NCBI GenBank assembly: GCA_001931905.2
Contig: MSJI02000538.1
Location: forward strand, 1 to 59,455
DNA: 59,455 bases
From: Cladosporium sp. IMV 00045
Lineage: Eukaryota > Ascomycota > Dothideomycetes > Cladosporiales > Cladosporiaceae
Reading direction: 5' to 3'
This document shows, piece after piece, positions 10,055-20,472 of this stretch. Numbering within the stretch: position 1 is the stretch's first letter; each line of letters opens with the position of its first letter. The position numbers and the translations under genes were made by a program. The notes beneath the pieces are model-generated. The model made no database searches. It was not told where the DNA came from and saw nothing but the letters and a program-made list of their open reading frames with translations.

Positions 10055-11506
10055 GGTATCTCGATCTTACCACTGCGAACATTCTTTGGACCGCGCACCT
10101 CCTTGCGACGAGGTAAAAATATATCCCTGTTTTGATGGTTGAATATCGGGGTACACCAACTAGCATTCTTCTCGTATTCACGGAAACTTTCGTGTAACAA
10201 TAATTGGAAACGACACGTGCGATGTCATGACTCAGTAGTATCTCGAAGGGCATATTCATCATGCTTTTTCTGAGATCAGAGAAGTACTAAAACTGTTCAA
10301 GAGACTGCAGGGCATATTGCAGCTTGTACTCATGGTAGCATCGATGTTTAACAATCAGCCGTTTTGACCGAGTTACTGTTCATACATCGAACCTGAGTAA
10401 AGTTCCTCGAAAGGCTCACAGCTGGCGTCGAGAGCATGGCATAATAATTGATAATCGGGGCCATGACACATGTTTGTTCGCATGCTGATGTAGCATTAGG
10501 TAAATACAAATGAAAATGTCAAGGAGGGGAAGAAGTCGTAGCTTAGGAGAAAGCGGAAATCAAGTTTGCCGCCGTGGCCCCTGTTGTGTTGCTTTGACGT
10601 TGACACAGCGACACGGCCAAGAGCAATGCCACACCGGCTATGTGCCTTGCTATGCTTGTGAAAGGGGCACAGATGTCGTTTAGATTGACGCTCATCTTTC
10701 ATGCTATTTTCTTCGCTATATGACCACGCCGCCTCGGCCAACAATATGCTCTCCGCCAACAGGATCCCATAATCTCCCACCATCCCCGAGCTATAACAGG
10801 ATTCCGAGGTATACTAGGCACTGATGAATCAGTGGCCATCGCTTTCTGCCATTGGCCAAGTGAGATGAAGTGACCTGATCATTCATTGGGCTTTATTGCT
10901 GTCAGCTATTATTGGTGAGATTGTTACTGCAGAGCACTGCCTAGATCTGGCAAGACAGGCCATCTCTCTCGCACCCAGGACCTGGCCTTCCACGTGTCGG
11001 CAGCATGGTTAGCTGTGATCCAATACCGAGGATCTGTAATGTTCTCAACGTTGTTCTACCTGGTGATGCTAGCTTCGTGTCGACGACATGTGATGCGGTG
11101 CATCAACGCAGAATGCGTACATCACACAGCGCTCCTGTCAGAAGACTGCGACCACCAAACTTCAATGCCATCTCAACAACATGTAACGACTTAACAGCCA
11201 GATTTCTGTCTTGTTCAGCAAGCTAGCTGTCAAGTTCAACACTCAAATCATCTCAAAAGGCCGCATTGACTTGGCACAACGGGCGGGCGTCTTCATTGCG
11301 AGACAGCCCAGATCCTTGAGCTGAATCACCTATTCTTGAGAGCAACCTGTTGCACGCATGTCTTGCGACAACGGCGACAACACCGCACTGATAGTGAGCG
11401 CAACATATCACGAAGATTCTTTATTACCTACAGCGATGCTCTCAACGATGAATCGCAGTTTTTCGTTTTTCTTTTCCGTCATATTTTCACGGCAACCGTG
11501 TCCACC
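10055..11506. other. Divergent gap between GT17 locus and peroxidase gene
   Basis: About 1.45 kb containing the promoters of both neighbours. Small frames on both strands have no family resemblance. No clear TATA box, tRNA arm or repeat array was seen. Confidence 0.5.
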
Positions 11507-12857
11507 ATGAAGTCGACTATCTCCATCATAGCGATCGTCTGCCTCCTCACCTCGACCCAAGCATCCTTCGACAATGTCACATTGGACAGCGGCTCTTTAG
11601 ATTCTGGTAACACAAAGTTCTCCATTCATCGCGCATTCCAGCCACCACTGACCTCGCCACAGAGATACTGAACACAGTACTCATCGGTAAAACAGCACCT
11701 TCGAGTCCTCTCGCTCTGATCCGCAGGGCCTTCTCTCTCGGCGACAAGACAATATCAAAGCGAGAAGAGTGCCCCAAAGTCTGGTATACGATCGCCGAAG
11801 ACTTCAAACGAGAATTCAGTGGGTGCAGTCGAAAAGCAAGCAGCTCCATTCGGTTTTCGTTCCACGATGCTGGTCAGTATCTACATATATGTTCTCGCCG
11901 AACCAAATACTCATCGACTAATGCCCTTCCAGGTGGATACTCGTCAAAGAACACCCCTTACCCTCCAGCGAGCGGAGGTGCAGATGGATCGCTCCTCTTG
12001 AACGACGAGGAAATCGCCCGAGACGACCACAATCCAATGCAAGGTTTTCGCGCATACCTTCTCGCCAAATGGGAGTCTTACAAAGACGAAGACGTCAGCG
12101 CGGCGGATTTCGTTCAAGCAGCTGGGAACATCGGCGTGCGATCATGCTTGGGTCCTGTGGTGAAAACAGTAAGCCAGCATGACTTTCGAAGTCATCCCAA
12201 AACCAATGGCGTTCGCTGACGAGACGCCTCCAAGCTCGTCGGTCGCGAAGACAGCTCCGAAGCATCACCAGAAGGAACCCTTCCGCCAGCATTCGGCCAG
12301 GGCGCAGACCACGCTTCTCTCGTGCAACTCTTTGCCGACAAAGGAATCAGCCCGCGCGAGCTGGCGGCTCTCATGGGCGCACATACCGTTTCACGCTCGT
12401 TCGCGAATGTCAAGAACGGTATGGAATACGCGAGTGAGTACTATGCTCAAATAGGACATCCAGTCAATTTTGGAGAGACCTTCGACTCTGATCAATTTTC
12501 TCATAGAACCTCAAGACAACACCCCCCGCGTCTGGGACAACAGATACTTCTCGCAAACGCAAAAGCGAAGCGACAGCCCGGACAATAACATCGCCAGCTT
12601 CCAATCGGACGTCAACCTGGCGAGCCCCAACACGACGGTTGGAGAATTCTACACCGAGTTTGGAGAAAATCACGGTAAGCGAGAAAAACTCAACGAGCAC
12701 GGTCCCCAGACCCAAGAGCGTATACTGATCTCCATCATTCACAACAGAGGCGTGGGAAGAAGCCTTCACGGCGTCAATGCTGAAGCTCAGCCTACTCGGT
12801 TTGTCCGAGGACAAAGTCGCCGGGCTCGTCGATTGTACGGAAATTTTGCGTTGGTGA
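11507..12857 (+). CDS. Secreted class II-type haem peroxidase
   Basis: Oxidises substrates with hydrogen peroxide outside the cell. Six exons: 11507-11606, 11663-11872, 11933-12168, 12235-12433, 12507-12674, 12748-12857; all phases match, 340 residues. The start lies in CCACCATGA. Signal peptide MKSTISIIAIVCLLTSTQA. The distal haem pocket is SIRFSFHDAGGY (His101 with the upstream Arg), followed by the calcium-site-like run PASGGADGSLLLND. The proximal side is ALMGAHTVSRSFA (His232). DFVQAAG and the C-terminal TTVGEFYTEFGEN also fit plant/fungal peroxidase superfamily members from ascomycetes. The intron 1 acceptor could also be 11677 or 11695, all in phase; I chose the 56-nt version with CTGAC at good distance. 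I see no basis to assign lignin or manganese specificity. Confidence 0.88.
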
Positions 12858-13775
12858 GGGAAGCGAAAAGCCCCCCATCATAGAAAAGTTGCCTGCTTTG
12901 AGGGAGGATTCTGTTCCTCACATTCATTAGTAGATGGGTTTCCTTACATCCAGGTGATTGGGGTGTGTATCGGGAAAAGCCTTTGATTTAGACATAATCG
13001 TAATATAAGAAAGTCACGACCTTACCCAAAATCCACCGAGTCCCATCGCTTCACTCTACCTCCAGAACAAACATAGAGCAAAACGACTGCCTCGATACAG
13101 CTCTCGTACAGCGATCCCGAATGCAACAAAAGGTCAAAAGTTTTCTTTTCCTGTCTTGCCTTCTAATCGTAACTTCGTAAATAAACGGCACTCGAATTCA
13201 GATATGGAATAAGAAGACAGAACGAGAAGAGGAAAGAGACAGGGAAGAAGAAGAGGACCCGAGGAAAAAGTGGAATGCCTCCGCTCAATGATACACGATC
13301 AACATCAACATCAAAATCGCCAAAGAAAAGAAAAGAAAACCGCAGGGAGAAAAAGAAACCAAAACCATCTACACGCTCTCCAAACCCAACCGAAAAAGAA
13401 ATGCCATCCAAGTCAAAAAAGTTCTGCAATTCCCCTCCCTCAATCCATATCCGATCACACTAACGAACCCGCTCATCAGTTTCAAAACCACCCCTCAAAC
13501 CTCTCCACCCTCCCCGCCTCCCTCCCCCTCGCAAACCTCTCCCACCTAGCTCTCTCCCGCGCATAAACCCTCCCCGCCAGCTCACGCTGCCGACGAGCCA
13601 GAAAGCGCTGCCGACGTCCGTGGAACCGCGCCTGTCGTTCTACAGCCGAAAGATACATTATCGAGTGCCCAACGTCGAGACGAAAAATTTCCGGCTGCGC
13701 GAGTTCTGTGTGCAACATGCATTCGCGTCGGTGATGGGGGCAATCGACTTCTTGCTCGTTTGCTGCTTCTACGTC
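12858..13775. other. Convergent gap between peroxidase and RING genes
   Basis: Holds two 3' ends. There is a purine-rich stretch around 13210-13370 and a pyrimidine-rich stretch around 13485-13560. Open frames here are Lys/Pro-rich artefacts of that composition. Confidence 0.5.
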
Positions 13776-15185
13776 CTACGTGTGGCTTTCGCCAGGGCCG
13801 GGGCCGGGGCCGGGACTTGGTCCCCCGCCTCCTCCGCTGCTGTGGCGACGTGCGCCGCTGCCGAAAGCGTCGCGCATGCGGCTGAAGACGCCGGCGGAGG
13901 AGCTGCTGCCGCCTCCGCCTCCACTGCTACTGCCTGGGGGAGGCTGCTGGGCGTAGGGGTCGTGCAGAGGCGCTTGGGAACTGTTGCGCGCGGTGCCTCC
14001 TTCGGTGCTGGTGTCGCGAGGCATGATGCCTTTGCGGCAATGAGGGCAGGTGTCGTGCTCGCTTAGCCAGGCGCGGATGCATTCGTGGTGAAACCAGTGA
14101 TCGCAGGGGAGAACGGTGACGGTGTCGCCGAGCGGGACGCTGTCCATGCAGATGCTACAGTCGGCCGTGCCGCTGTCGCCCAAATCATTTTCTGTGATCG
14201 GGCGCTTGGGCAGGGACTTGATGGCGCTTTCGGATGCTGGGCCGGGTGCGTTGCCGGTTTGGTGTTGTTCCATAAGCTGGCTGACAACGCGGTCGAGGGC
14301 TTCTTGGCTGTAGACCGCATCGCCGTGGACGCCGCCTGTTGGAGCGAGCTGGTTGAGGAGTTGAAGCAAGGTAGCTGGGAAGACTGGAGCGCCGTTTGCA
14401 CCGCGGTGGACGTGGTCGTGGTCTGGCGGATGGAGAGGAGGAAAAGCACCGATGTTGCTGAACATTTGCTGCATGAGCTCGTCCATATCCTGCGGCTGCG
14501 CATTGAAAGGTTGTGGTCCGTTGGCGTTTCGTGGTGACAGATTGCTGCCGCTCGTTGCAGTCATTGTGAAACTGTAGCCAGGGCCGTGAATGTGGCGTGT
14601 GAAGTATCCCGGTCGTCCTTGAGCCTGGTCTCCGCGATCTGGTGACCCTGGTGGAGATGCTGCAGCTCCTCGATTCAACCCATCGCCTTGTCCTTCCGTA
14701 TGCGCATGCTCGTGCGAATGATCATGTCCATACTGCCCATGCTCATGTCCTTGCTGATTTGGAGGCTGTTGGAGTAGACCGCCAACAATATTACCAATCA
14801 TACCAAACAGCCCTCCTCCCGCAGCACCGGCATTCTGACCCTGCCCTTGACCTCCAGCGCCCATATTGTACGTCCTATTGAAAGTAGCATGGTACCTTTG
14901 GCCTCCAAACTCCCCAGGCGGCGCTCTATTCCACTGAAAGTGCTCGATATCATCTTCGTCCGGATCCGGAGCGTCCCAAGGGTTGTGATTGTGTAAGGGA
15001 TGTTGGACGTTCGCGGGTTGTGCTGCTGCTGCTTCTTGCTCCTGCGCTCTCGGGTCGTTCCCTCCCTCTACTATCTCAATGAACTCCGAGTAGCAGTCCG
15101 GGCATTGCAGGCCGTTCTCGTCGCGGTACCACTCGTTCTCGCATGAATGGCAGTAGACGATCTCGCGCTGTTGAGGCCTGTCCAT
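13776..15185 (-). CDS. RING-H2 E3 ubiquitin ligase with N-terminal zinc ribbon (RNF126/RNF115-like)
   Basis: Single-exon frame of 469 residues. The N-terminus has a four-cysteine zinc ribbon, YCHSCENEWYRDENGLQC then PDC, as in RNF126/BCA2-type ligases, where it binds ubiquitin or client proteins. The middle is Gly/Gln/His-rich and disordered. A RING-H2 finger lies near residues 340-384: CSIC, then PCDHWFHHECI, then CPHCRKG. This order (C-x2-C...C-x-H-x2-H-x2-C...C-x2-C) is the RING-H2 pattern that recruits an E2. The tail is Ser/Gly/Pro low complexity. A role in cytosolic protein quality control is inferred from the family. The start is the only Met before the zinc ribbon. Confidence 0.9.
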   Translation of the reverse strand: MDRPQQREIVYCHSCENEWYRDENGLQCPDCYSEFIEIVEGGNDPRAQEQEAAAAQPANVQHPLHNHNPWDAPDPDEDDIEHFQWNRAPPGEFGGQRYHATFNRTYNMGAGGQGQGQNAGAAGGGLFGMIGNIVGGLLQQPPNQQGHEHGQYGHDHSHEHAHTEGQGDGLNRGAAASPPGSPDRGDQAQGRPGYFTRHIHGPGYSFTMTATSGSNLSPRNANGPQPFNAQPQDMDELMQQMFSNIGAFPPLHPPDHDHVHRGANGAPVFPATLLQLLNQLAPTGGVHGDAVYSQEALDRVVSQLMEQHQTGNAPGPASESAIKSLPKRPITENDLGDSGTADCSICMDSVPLGDTVTVLPCDHWFHHECIRAWLSEHDTCPHCRKGIMPRDTSTEGGTARNSSQAPLHDPYAQQPPPGSSSGGGGGSSSSAGVFSRMRDAFGSGARRHSSGGGGGPSPGPGPGPGESHT

Positions 15186-16125
15186 GATTGGCGCTTATCT
15201 GCGACTTCTTTGGTGCTCGAGTTCGGGAAGGCTGGATGTGGAAGTGGATGGGCTTCGATGCCAGTGTCGGTCTGGTGAGGCTCGGAGGTATGTGAATGAG
15301 ATGCAGTGTCTGATGAGGCGAAGTGCTTGCCGACACTGCCTCAGCAGTCACTCAGTCAGCCACTCCGGCGCAGCTGCTTCTTTGTCTCGATTGCTGATAG
15401 GCGTTTGTCGGGCAGGATTGCTCAGTGAGCGCGGGGTTGTAAGAAGGATGAGGTGATGCGACAGCTGCTGGGATGCCTGATAATTAGGTGCAGGTAATTC
15501 TTTGCGATAAGGTCCAGTGCGGTAGTGTTAGGTGTTGTAGGATAATGCCAGTGAAGGGAGTGGTTGTGTCTGCTGAGAGTGGCACATGTGTGTTTCAGCA
15601 ATTGTAGAAGGGACAAATACAGTATGACGTGACTTCGCCCTGCGCGCTTGCGCTGTTACGCCCTGGGTGGCGCTAGAAACTCGAGAGATCAGTTTTGGTG
15701 CAAACACTATAGGCAACTTTGATTTAGTGAGTGAACCTCTCCTTGATTGGCACTGCAGGCTGTCATATATCCCAGTCAAGTCGCTCTCCTTTGTTGACTA
15801 CTATACATCTGCAATCCATTCATCGATGCCTTATATATTCGAAGCTTCCAGAAAGGCGATCGAAGCAGCAGGTCTCACTAGTCCCGAACTCTACGCATGT
15901 CAAATGTGAAATGACTCGAAAGTGAGCTTGTGAGAGGCAGCAATATGTACTTTTCAAATTGTGAACATGCAGTCATCTATCTCATCCGGGGGTATCTCTG
16001 GGAGTGCAATAATTGTTTTTCCCAACCAAAAGCAAAACAAAAGAAACTTGATGCTTCCTGTCTTTTTCTGAAGACATGCGTAAATGCGACCATTCATGAT
16101 GCAAAACATCTCCATCCAACTAACT
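15186..16125. other. RING gene promoter and 3' flank of cyclin-like gene
   Basis: No convincing coding frame, RNA gene or repeat. Short frames at 15667-15925 and 15930-16205 lack any motif. Confidence 0.5.
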
Positions 16126-16998
16126 TCAAAGCAAAGGCAGAAATGAAGTCCTGTGATCCTCCAAAACAGAGCAAGTCGATGAATTGCCCGGTGTGAGCTG
16201 CCCATTGACCCAACATGCTGCGTCGTCGTTACGTGCGGCGATTTTTAGACAAAGTGGTTTTGGTTTCAAGCATGGCTCCTCGTAATGCTCAAGCGGCTGA
16301 CTTTGTAGGGAGGGTTGCAAGTCTCGACGCTCGAAAAGACGCAATGCCTGGACAAGTGATGCTCCGTCTGAGCAATCGTGAATCCGCCAATCGAGCGCCG
16401 ACATGATCGCCAAGCTCGTCTCATCGATTTGCTTCCTTGTCATTGATCCAATGGCGACTTCGATCGCCCAATGTGAAGACAACGGAGGGTGGTCGTTGGT
16501 ATAGATCGATGCCAGACTGAGTGTTGCAACAATAAGAAGGTCGAGGGGAAGGTCTTTGAGCGTTGAAACATCCAACGTTGGCCGTCTGACGAACTTCGAA
16601 AAAATGTTGAAAGACAAAGCCAACACTTCAATCGGCAAGTTCGCGCGGACGAGTAAATCCTCAATCAAAAGAATATCATCCCAAGCCTGCGGGCCGTCCA
16701 GGCCCAATTCTCGCGCAAAGACAGTAGCTATGTCAAGGTCTGCGAAACGTCAGTAAGGCATTCTCAAACAAATTCAACGATCGAGAATCATCGCACCATC
16801 AACGCCATCCTCGCTGTCATAATCGCTCTCCTCGCTCGGCACCTCAAGATCCTCCTCAAGCCATCTCCCGGACGGCGGTGTAGGCCAGCGTGAAAGCTCG
16901 CCCTTCGAATCCAAGAAAGCGTCCAAATCGTCAATGCCAGCAAGAGAATCCGAATCGCTGAACGCCGGTGAAGGCGGGTACGCTCGCGGAGCATCCAT
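16126..16998 (-). CDS. Cyclin-like fold protein, function unknown
   Basis: Exons 16998-16797 and 16739-16126, 271 residues, with a 57-nt intron (GTGCGA...TTACTGAC...GCAG). An alternative donor (GTTGAA) would make a 39-nt intron. The N-terminal ~65 residues are Pro/Ser/acidic (MDAPRAYPPSPAFSDSDS, EESDYDSEDG). Residues ~75-190 are helical and resemble a cyclin box: LIEDLLVRANLPIEVLALSF, LLIVATLSLASIYTNDHPPL and the DETSLAIMSALDWRIHDCS helix that in cyclins reads as ...LDW(R/K). No partner kinase or destruction box is evident. A Met at 17103 in the same frame could add 35 residues, but that stretch looks like 5' leader. I cannot name a specific cyclin. Confidence 0.65.
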
Positions 16999-18891
16999 GT
17001 TTCTGTTTTGGGTTTGTGAAGATCCCGGTGGAGAAATGAAACCACAAACGGGCAAGCAAAGTGGGGATTCAATGCTCGAATATGAGAGCGACAAGAACGA
17101 CAAGTCTCTGCAGCGAACCGGTTTGGAGCTCTCCGAAACCGCGCCGTGTTCAGCAGAGCTGAAAAGCTCGCATATAGCAAGCCTTGTCAGCGCCTCGCGG
17201 TGTCGGGGATCTGCAATGCTTTTGTGTATGCACTACGTAGCGAGCATGCGCGCAATGGCAGTATTATTGAAATGCTGCAGCCTTGGTAAACACGCCCCGG
17301 GCTTTGACTCGTTGGGGCGCGGGTGGCGTGAGCGAAAAGGCGATCAAGGCGAGTTGATGCGATCTGGCAGAGTTCCCACAAGTGGAGTAGGGGAGCGCCA
17401 CGCGCGTGCTCAAAGTGCGTTCAATGCCGCTATGGGGAGGAAACGGGCAAAAGCTGCATGCACAATGGTGATTATTGGGGAGGGATTGGATCTTCCTTAA
17501 GGCCTAGGCGATGGACGAGAGGTGCAGAGGTGGAGCAGCGGGCTTCACCGACAGTTTAATAGGATTGTGTGATGCCTTTGCTTTTGCTTGGGAGCAGGGG
17601 GAACTGGCTGGATTTGGTGAAAGGCAGTGGGATTGGAAGTATTGGGATGAAAGGCTAACCGCGGCGATCGGCGGTAGGCAAAGAGCGGTAGAGTGTGAAG
17701 AAGAGTGAGTGAGAAGTGCGTGAGAAGGATGTTTTGTTATGAGACTGCCAGCCATGAGAGAGAAGTTGGGTTTGTGGTGGCAGGCAGAGTGTTTCTTGCG
17801 ACAGCCATCTTTTGCTGGCGCCTGAGCACGATTTATGGATTTCCCCCCAAAATAATGTTGACGATACCTCCTAGTGTTGGCGGCAGTTGGCAGGGGTTTC
17901 TTGGGAGTCGATCCTCTTACTCGGTCAATCCCTGCGCCTCCAAAAAGAGTGGTCCTTCGTTGCTGAGCCTTGATGCACAAACCCACAATCCCACACTCCC
18001 AGCCGTTGTGTTTACCGTTGCGCGAGCGCGTCTGCCGCCGCCATCCGGCAGGTTGGCACGTGTGCATACGGGTCAAAGAGGATGTCTTGTTGATTTCTCC
18101 GGCGACATGCTGGATATAGAGCGGACATGCCCAACTATGCATGCATATACCATGACACTAGACGAAATTCATTACTCGTGGTATCGTCCTTCCTGTCTGC
18201 TTCCAAGGGTCTCCTCGCAATTCGCAATAGAAGGGCCGAGACTCGCCTGCGACATCCGGCCACCAGTAGTGCAAGTTGATCTCTTCACTTCCGTCACATG
18301 TTATGTCACATGTCTCGTCACATGTCTTACTTCCCTTTCAGTCGACTCCAGCATAAATGTCTCGGCGGACATCCGCGCTTGCCCTATGCATATCTTCTGT
18401 TTACTCCCATCTCCGCCTGAGGCTGCTACTTCCTAGGACCTCATGCCATCTCGTCCGGCTTCACATCGACTGACCATCGCACTACTTGCAAGTCAAATCT
18501 GCCATAACAGTCCTGATTCCACTCTACAGGTACTTCAATGGTCTTAGGGCAACCTGCAGGATACGTTTTTCAAGCTCAAAGCTGCGATGATCCGTCCCTC
18601 CTTCCCCGCCCGAGAACCACCACCACAAACATCAGTCGAGTAAGCAGGCGCACACGATGCCTCGTATGACAGGGGCGAGAGCTCCCATGCCGTGAGTAAG
18701 AGCAAACAAGTAGCACGTAGTACCATCAGAACAGTTTCCACATGTACATGTATCCATCCGATCTTCCACTTATCGGCGAAACGCGATCATCATCATCAAT
18801 CATTTAAACAGACCAAGACCTTCCCATTGCACATCCTGAAAAACATATCAACCACAAACATAACCATCAAATTCAAAAACAATCATCAACA
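16999..18891. other. Long gap with E-box array; no supported gene
   Basis: About 1.9 kb between divergent genes. A 243-codon frame (17705-18436 +) and a 212-codon frame (17504-18142 -) overlap each other, show no domain, and I treat them as chance. The GTCACATG array at 18293-18324 is listed separately. Confidence 0.5.
18293..18324. repeat. Three GTCACATG boxes at exact 12-bp spacing
   Basis: GTCACATG begins at 18293, 18305 and 18317, separated by ttat and tctc. The core CACATG is an E-box variant and GTCACATG is one base from the Cbf1-type GTCACGTG. It lies ~570 bp upstream of the gene at 18892. A bHLH-bound array is inference. Confidence 0.8.
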
Positions 18892-19404
18892 ATGTCCCCC
18901 GTCAACCCCGCCGCCCAACCCATCGAAACATCCCACTACACCTACGCCGCCCACCGGCCCGCCGCCCTCGCCACCCGCAACCTCATCAACCAAGACCCAA
19001 CGCAACACTCTCCCACCTCACCCTGCGGCCCGACAACCCACAACAATCCGCATGACAACCACCAAGAAGAGCACCCACCGGACCACCACGCTAAAGAACC
19101 CTCTCCAACCCCGGCCGAGCATCAACACCCACACCTACACCCTCACCACCACCACCAGCGCCACCCAACGCACCACCCCTCGGCCAGCTCGCCGACGAAC
19201 TCCAGCATCGGCTCAGACTCGATCCAATTCCCCCTGCATGAATTCGACCGCGAGGGTGAAGTGGAAACTGAGATTTCCCAGCCGCAACCGCAGAGGAGGC
19301 AGAGCTGGAACCTCGATGACCTGAAGCGGAGTGTTATGGAGGGGTTGTTGGAGAAGGGGAAGGGGAAGCAGGCCAAGGGGGGGTATTCGAGTACTTCTTC
19401 TTGA
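18892..19404 (+). CDS. Small His/Pro-rich hypothetical protein
   Basis: A 170-residue frame starting in AACAATGTCC. The N-terminus MSPVNPAAQPIETSHYTYAA is followed by a strongly His/Pro/Asn-rich middle (HLHPHHHHQRHPTHHPS). The C-terminal ~45 residues have a different character: QRRQSWNLDDLKRSVMEGLLE then KGKGKQAKGGYSS. I recall similar RRQSW-x(3)-(D/E)LK endings in small, uncharacterised fungal proteins, but cannot name a family. No signal peptide. A longer frame (18692-19324) overlaps in another phase and is Thr/Pro-rich; it looks like a composition shadow. Function is unknown. Confidence 0.6.
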   Translation: MSPVNPAAQPIETSHYTYAAHRPAALATRNLINQDPTQHSPTSPCGPTTHNNPHDNHQEEHPPDHHAKEPSPTPAEHQHPHLHPHHHHQRHPTHHPSASSPTNSSIGSDSIQFPLHEFDREGEVETEISQPQPQRRQSWNLDDLKRSVMEGLLEKGKGKQAKGGYSSTSS

Positions 19405-20472
19405 GTGAGAGGAGGAGGGAGGGGAAGGGGGAGAGGGAGGTGAGGTGGGGTGAGTGGTATTTTCTTTCCCTTTCCTCTTGTCATGTTCTCTTCCGGTGAA
19501 CGATGCGAAACAAAGTAGAAGAGGCCTGACTGACTATTGATCTCAGCTGTTCTCTCAACGCACGGCATAGGAGAAGATGAGCGAGATTGGAAGAGGGAGA
19601 GAGCACGAGGTTGTTGCCGTGAAGATTCGCGGTGATTTTCTGCCGTCCTGTGTCTTTCTTTCTTTTTTCTTTTTTTTTTCTTTTGACCCTGTCATGAAAC
19701 CTAAGGGAATGAGATCTTGACTTTCTTTTTCTTACTCAATTCGGTTCCCGGAGTTCTGTACGATCGGGGAGATTGCTTCTAGTTCAACCCTTAGACCTAC
19801 CGCAAAAAGCATTTCTATGAAGGCGCAGGGAACAGGCGCAAGAATGGGCATGGGATCATATCTAGTCTGCAAAAATCGAGTAACGAATCACCTAAGAAAA
19901 GAATGTGATGCAGAGGCCATTACATCCCACTTCAGCGATTGTGTACTGTGCAATTTCAAGAATCTGCATAAAGCGAATATAGCAAAACAAAAAAGAGTGA
20001 CTTCGGTCAGTGTGCTGCGCGTGGGTTCGATGCCCGCATGCAATTCCATTCTGGTGAAAGAGAGAGCATCGCGGCGTGCCTCGCGCTTCTGGTCCACCAA
20101 GCCCATTCCATCGTGCTCTACCCCTCGTCCTCTCATCTTCTGCTCCGTTAGAAAGAGTCGATGAAGGGCGACGATTGTCTGTTTCTGCGGGACGTGTTGA
20201 GACGTGCGTCCAATTCGGTGGAGCCTCAGGGGAGTAAGATTGCAGGCTGGCGAAGGTGCAATAACCTGACGTGTGGCGGAGGCTTTTCCGCGAGGTGTAC
20301 GATAAGCCACTTGGCCTTGACAAGTTGGCCAGGATAGCTTGTGTCGTGTGGTTGATCGATTTGATGGTAAGAAATTCCAACAGCAGAATGTTCGATTCTG
20401 CTATCGCGTATACCTCTTAAGTCCTGTGGTGACGCAATGAAAGTTCGTCGGTCAGCCTGTTGATACTTTCTC
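19405..20472. other. Convergent gap between the His-rich gene and UPF2
   Basis: Contains a long pyrimidine run near 19655-19685 and, near 20024-20047, a lone T-arm-like hairpin (GTGGG, loop TTCGATG, CCCGC) without a matching acceptor or anticodon arm. No supported gene. Confidence 0.5.

Noticed and set aside
17504..18436. Overlapping 212- and 243-codon frames on opposite strands
   Set aside because: No motif, no start context, and they cover each other in a long promoter-like gap that also carries the GTCACATG array.
19990..20070. Possible tRNA around the sequence GGGTTCGATGCCC
   Set aside because: A T-arm-like hairpin and weak B box exist, but I found no pairing acceptor stem, A box or anticodon arm upstream. 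At most a tRNA remnant.
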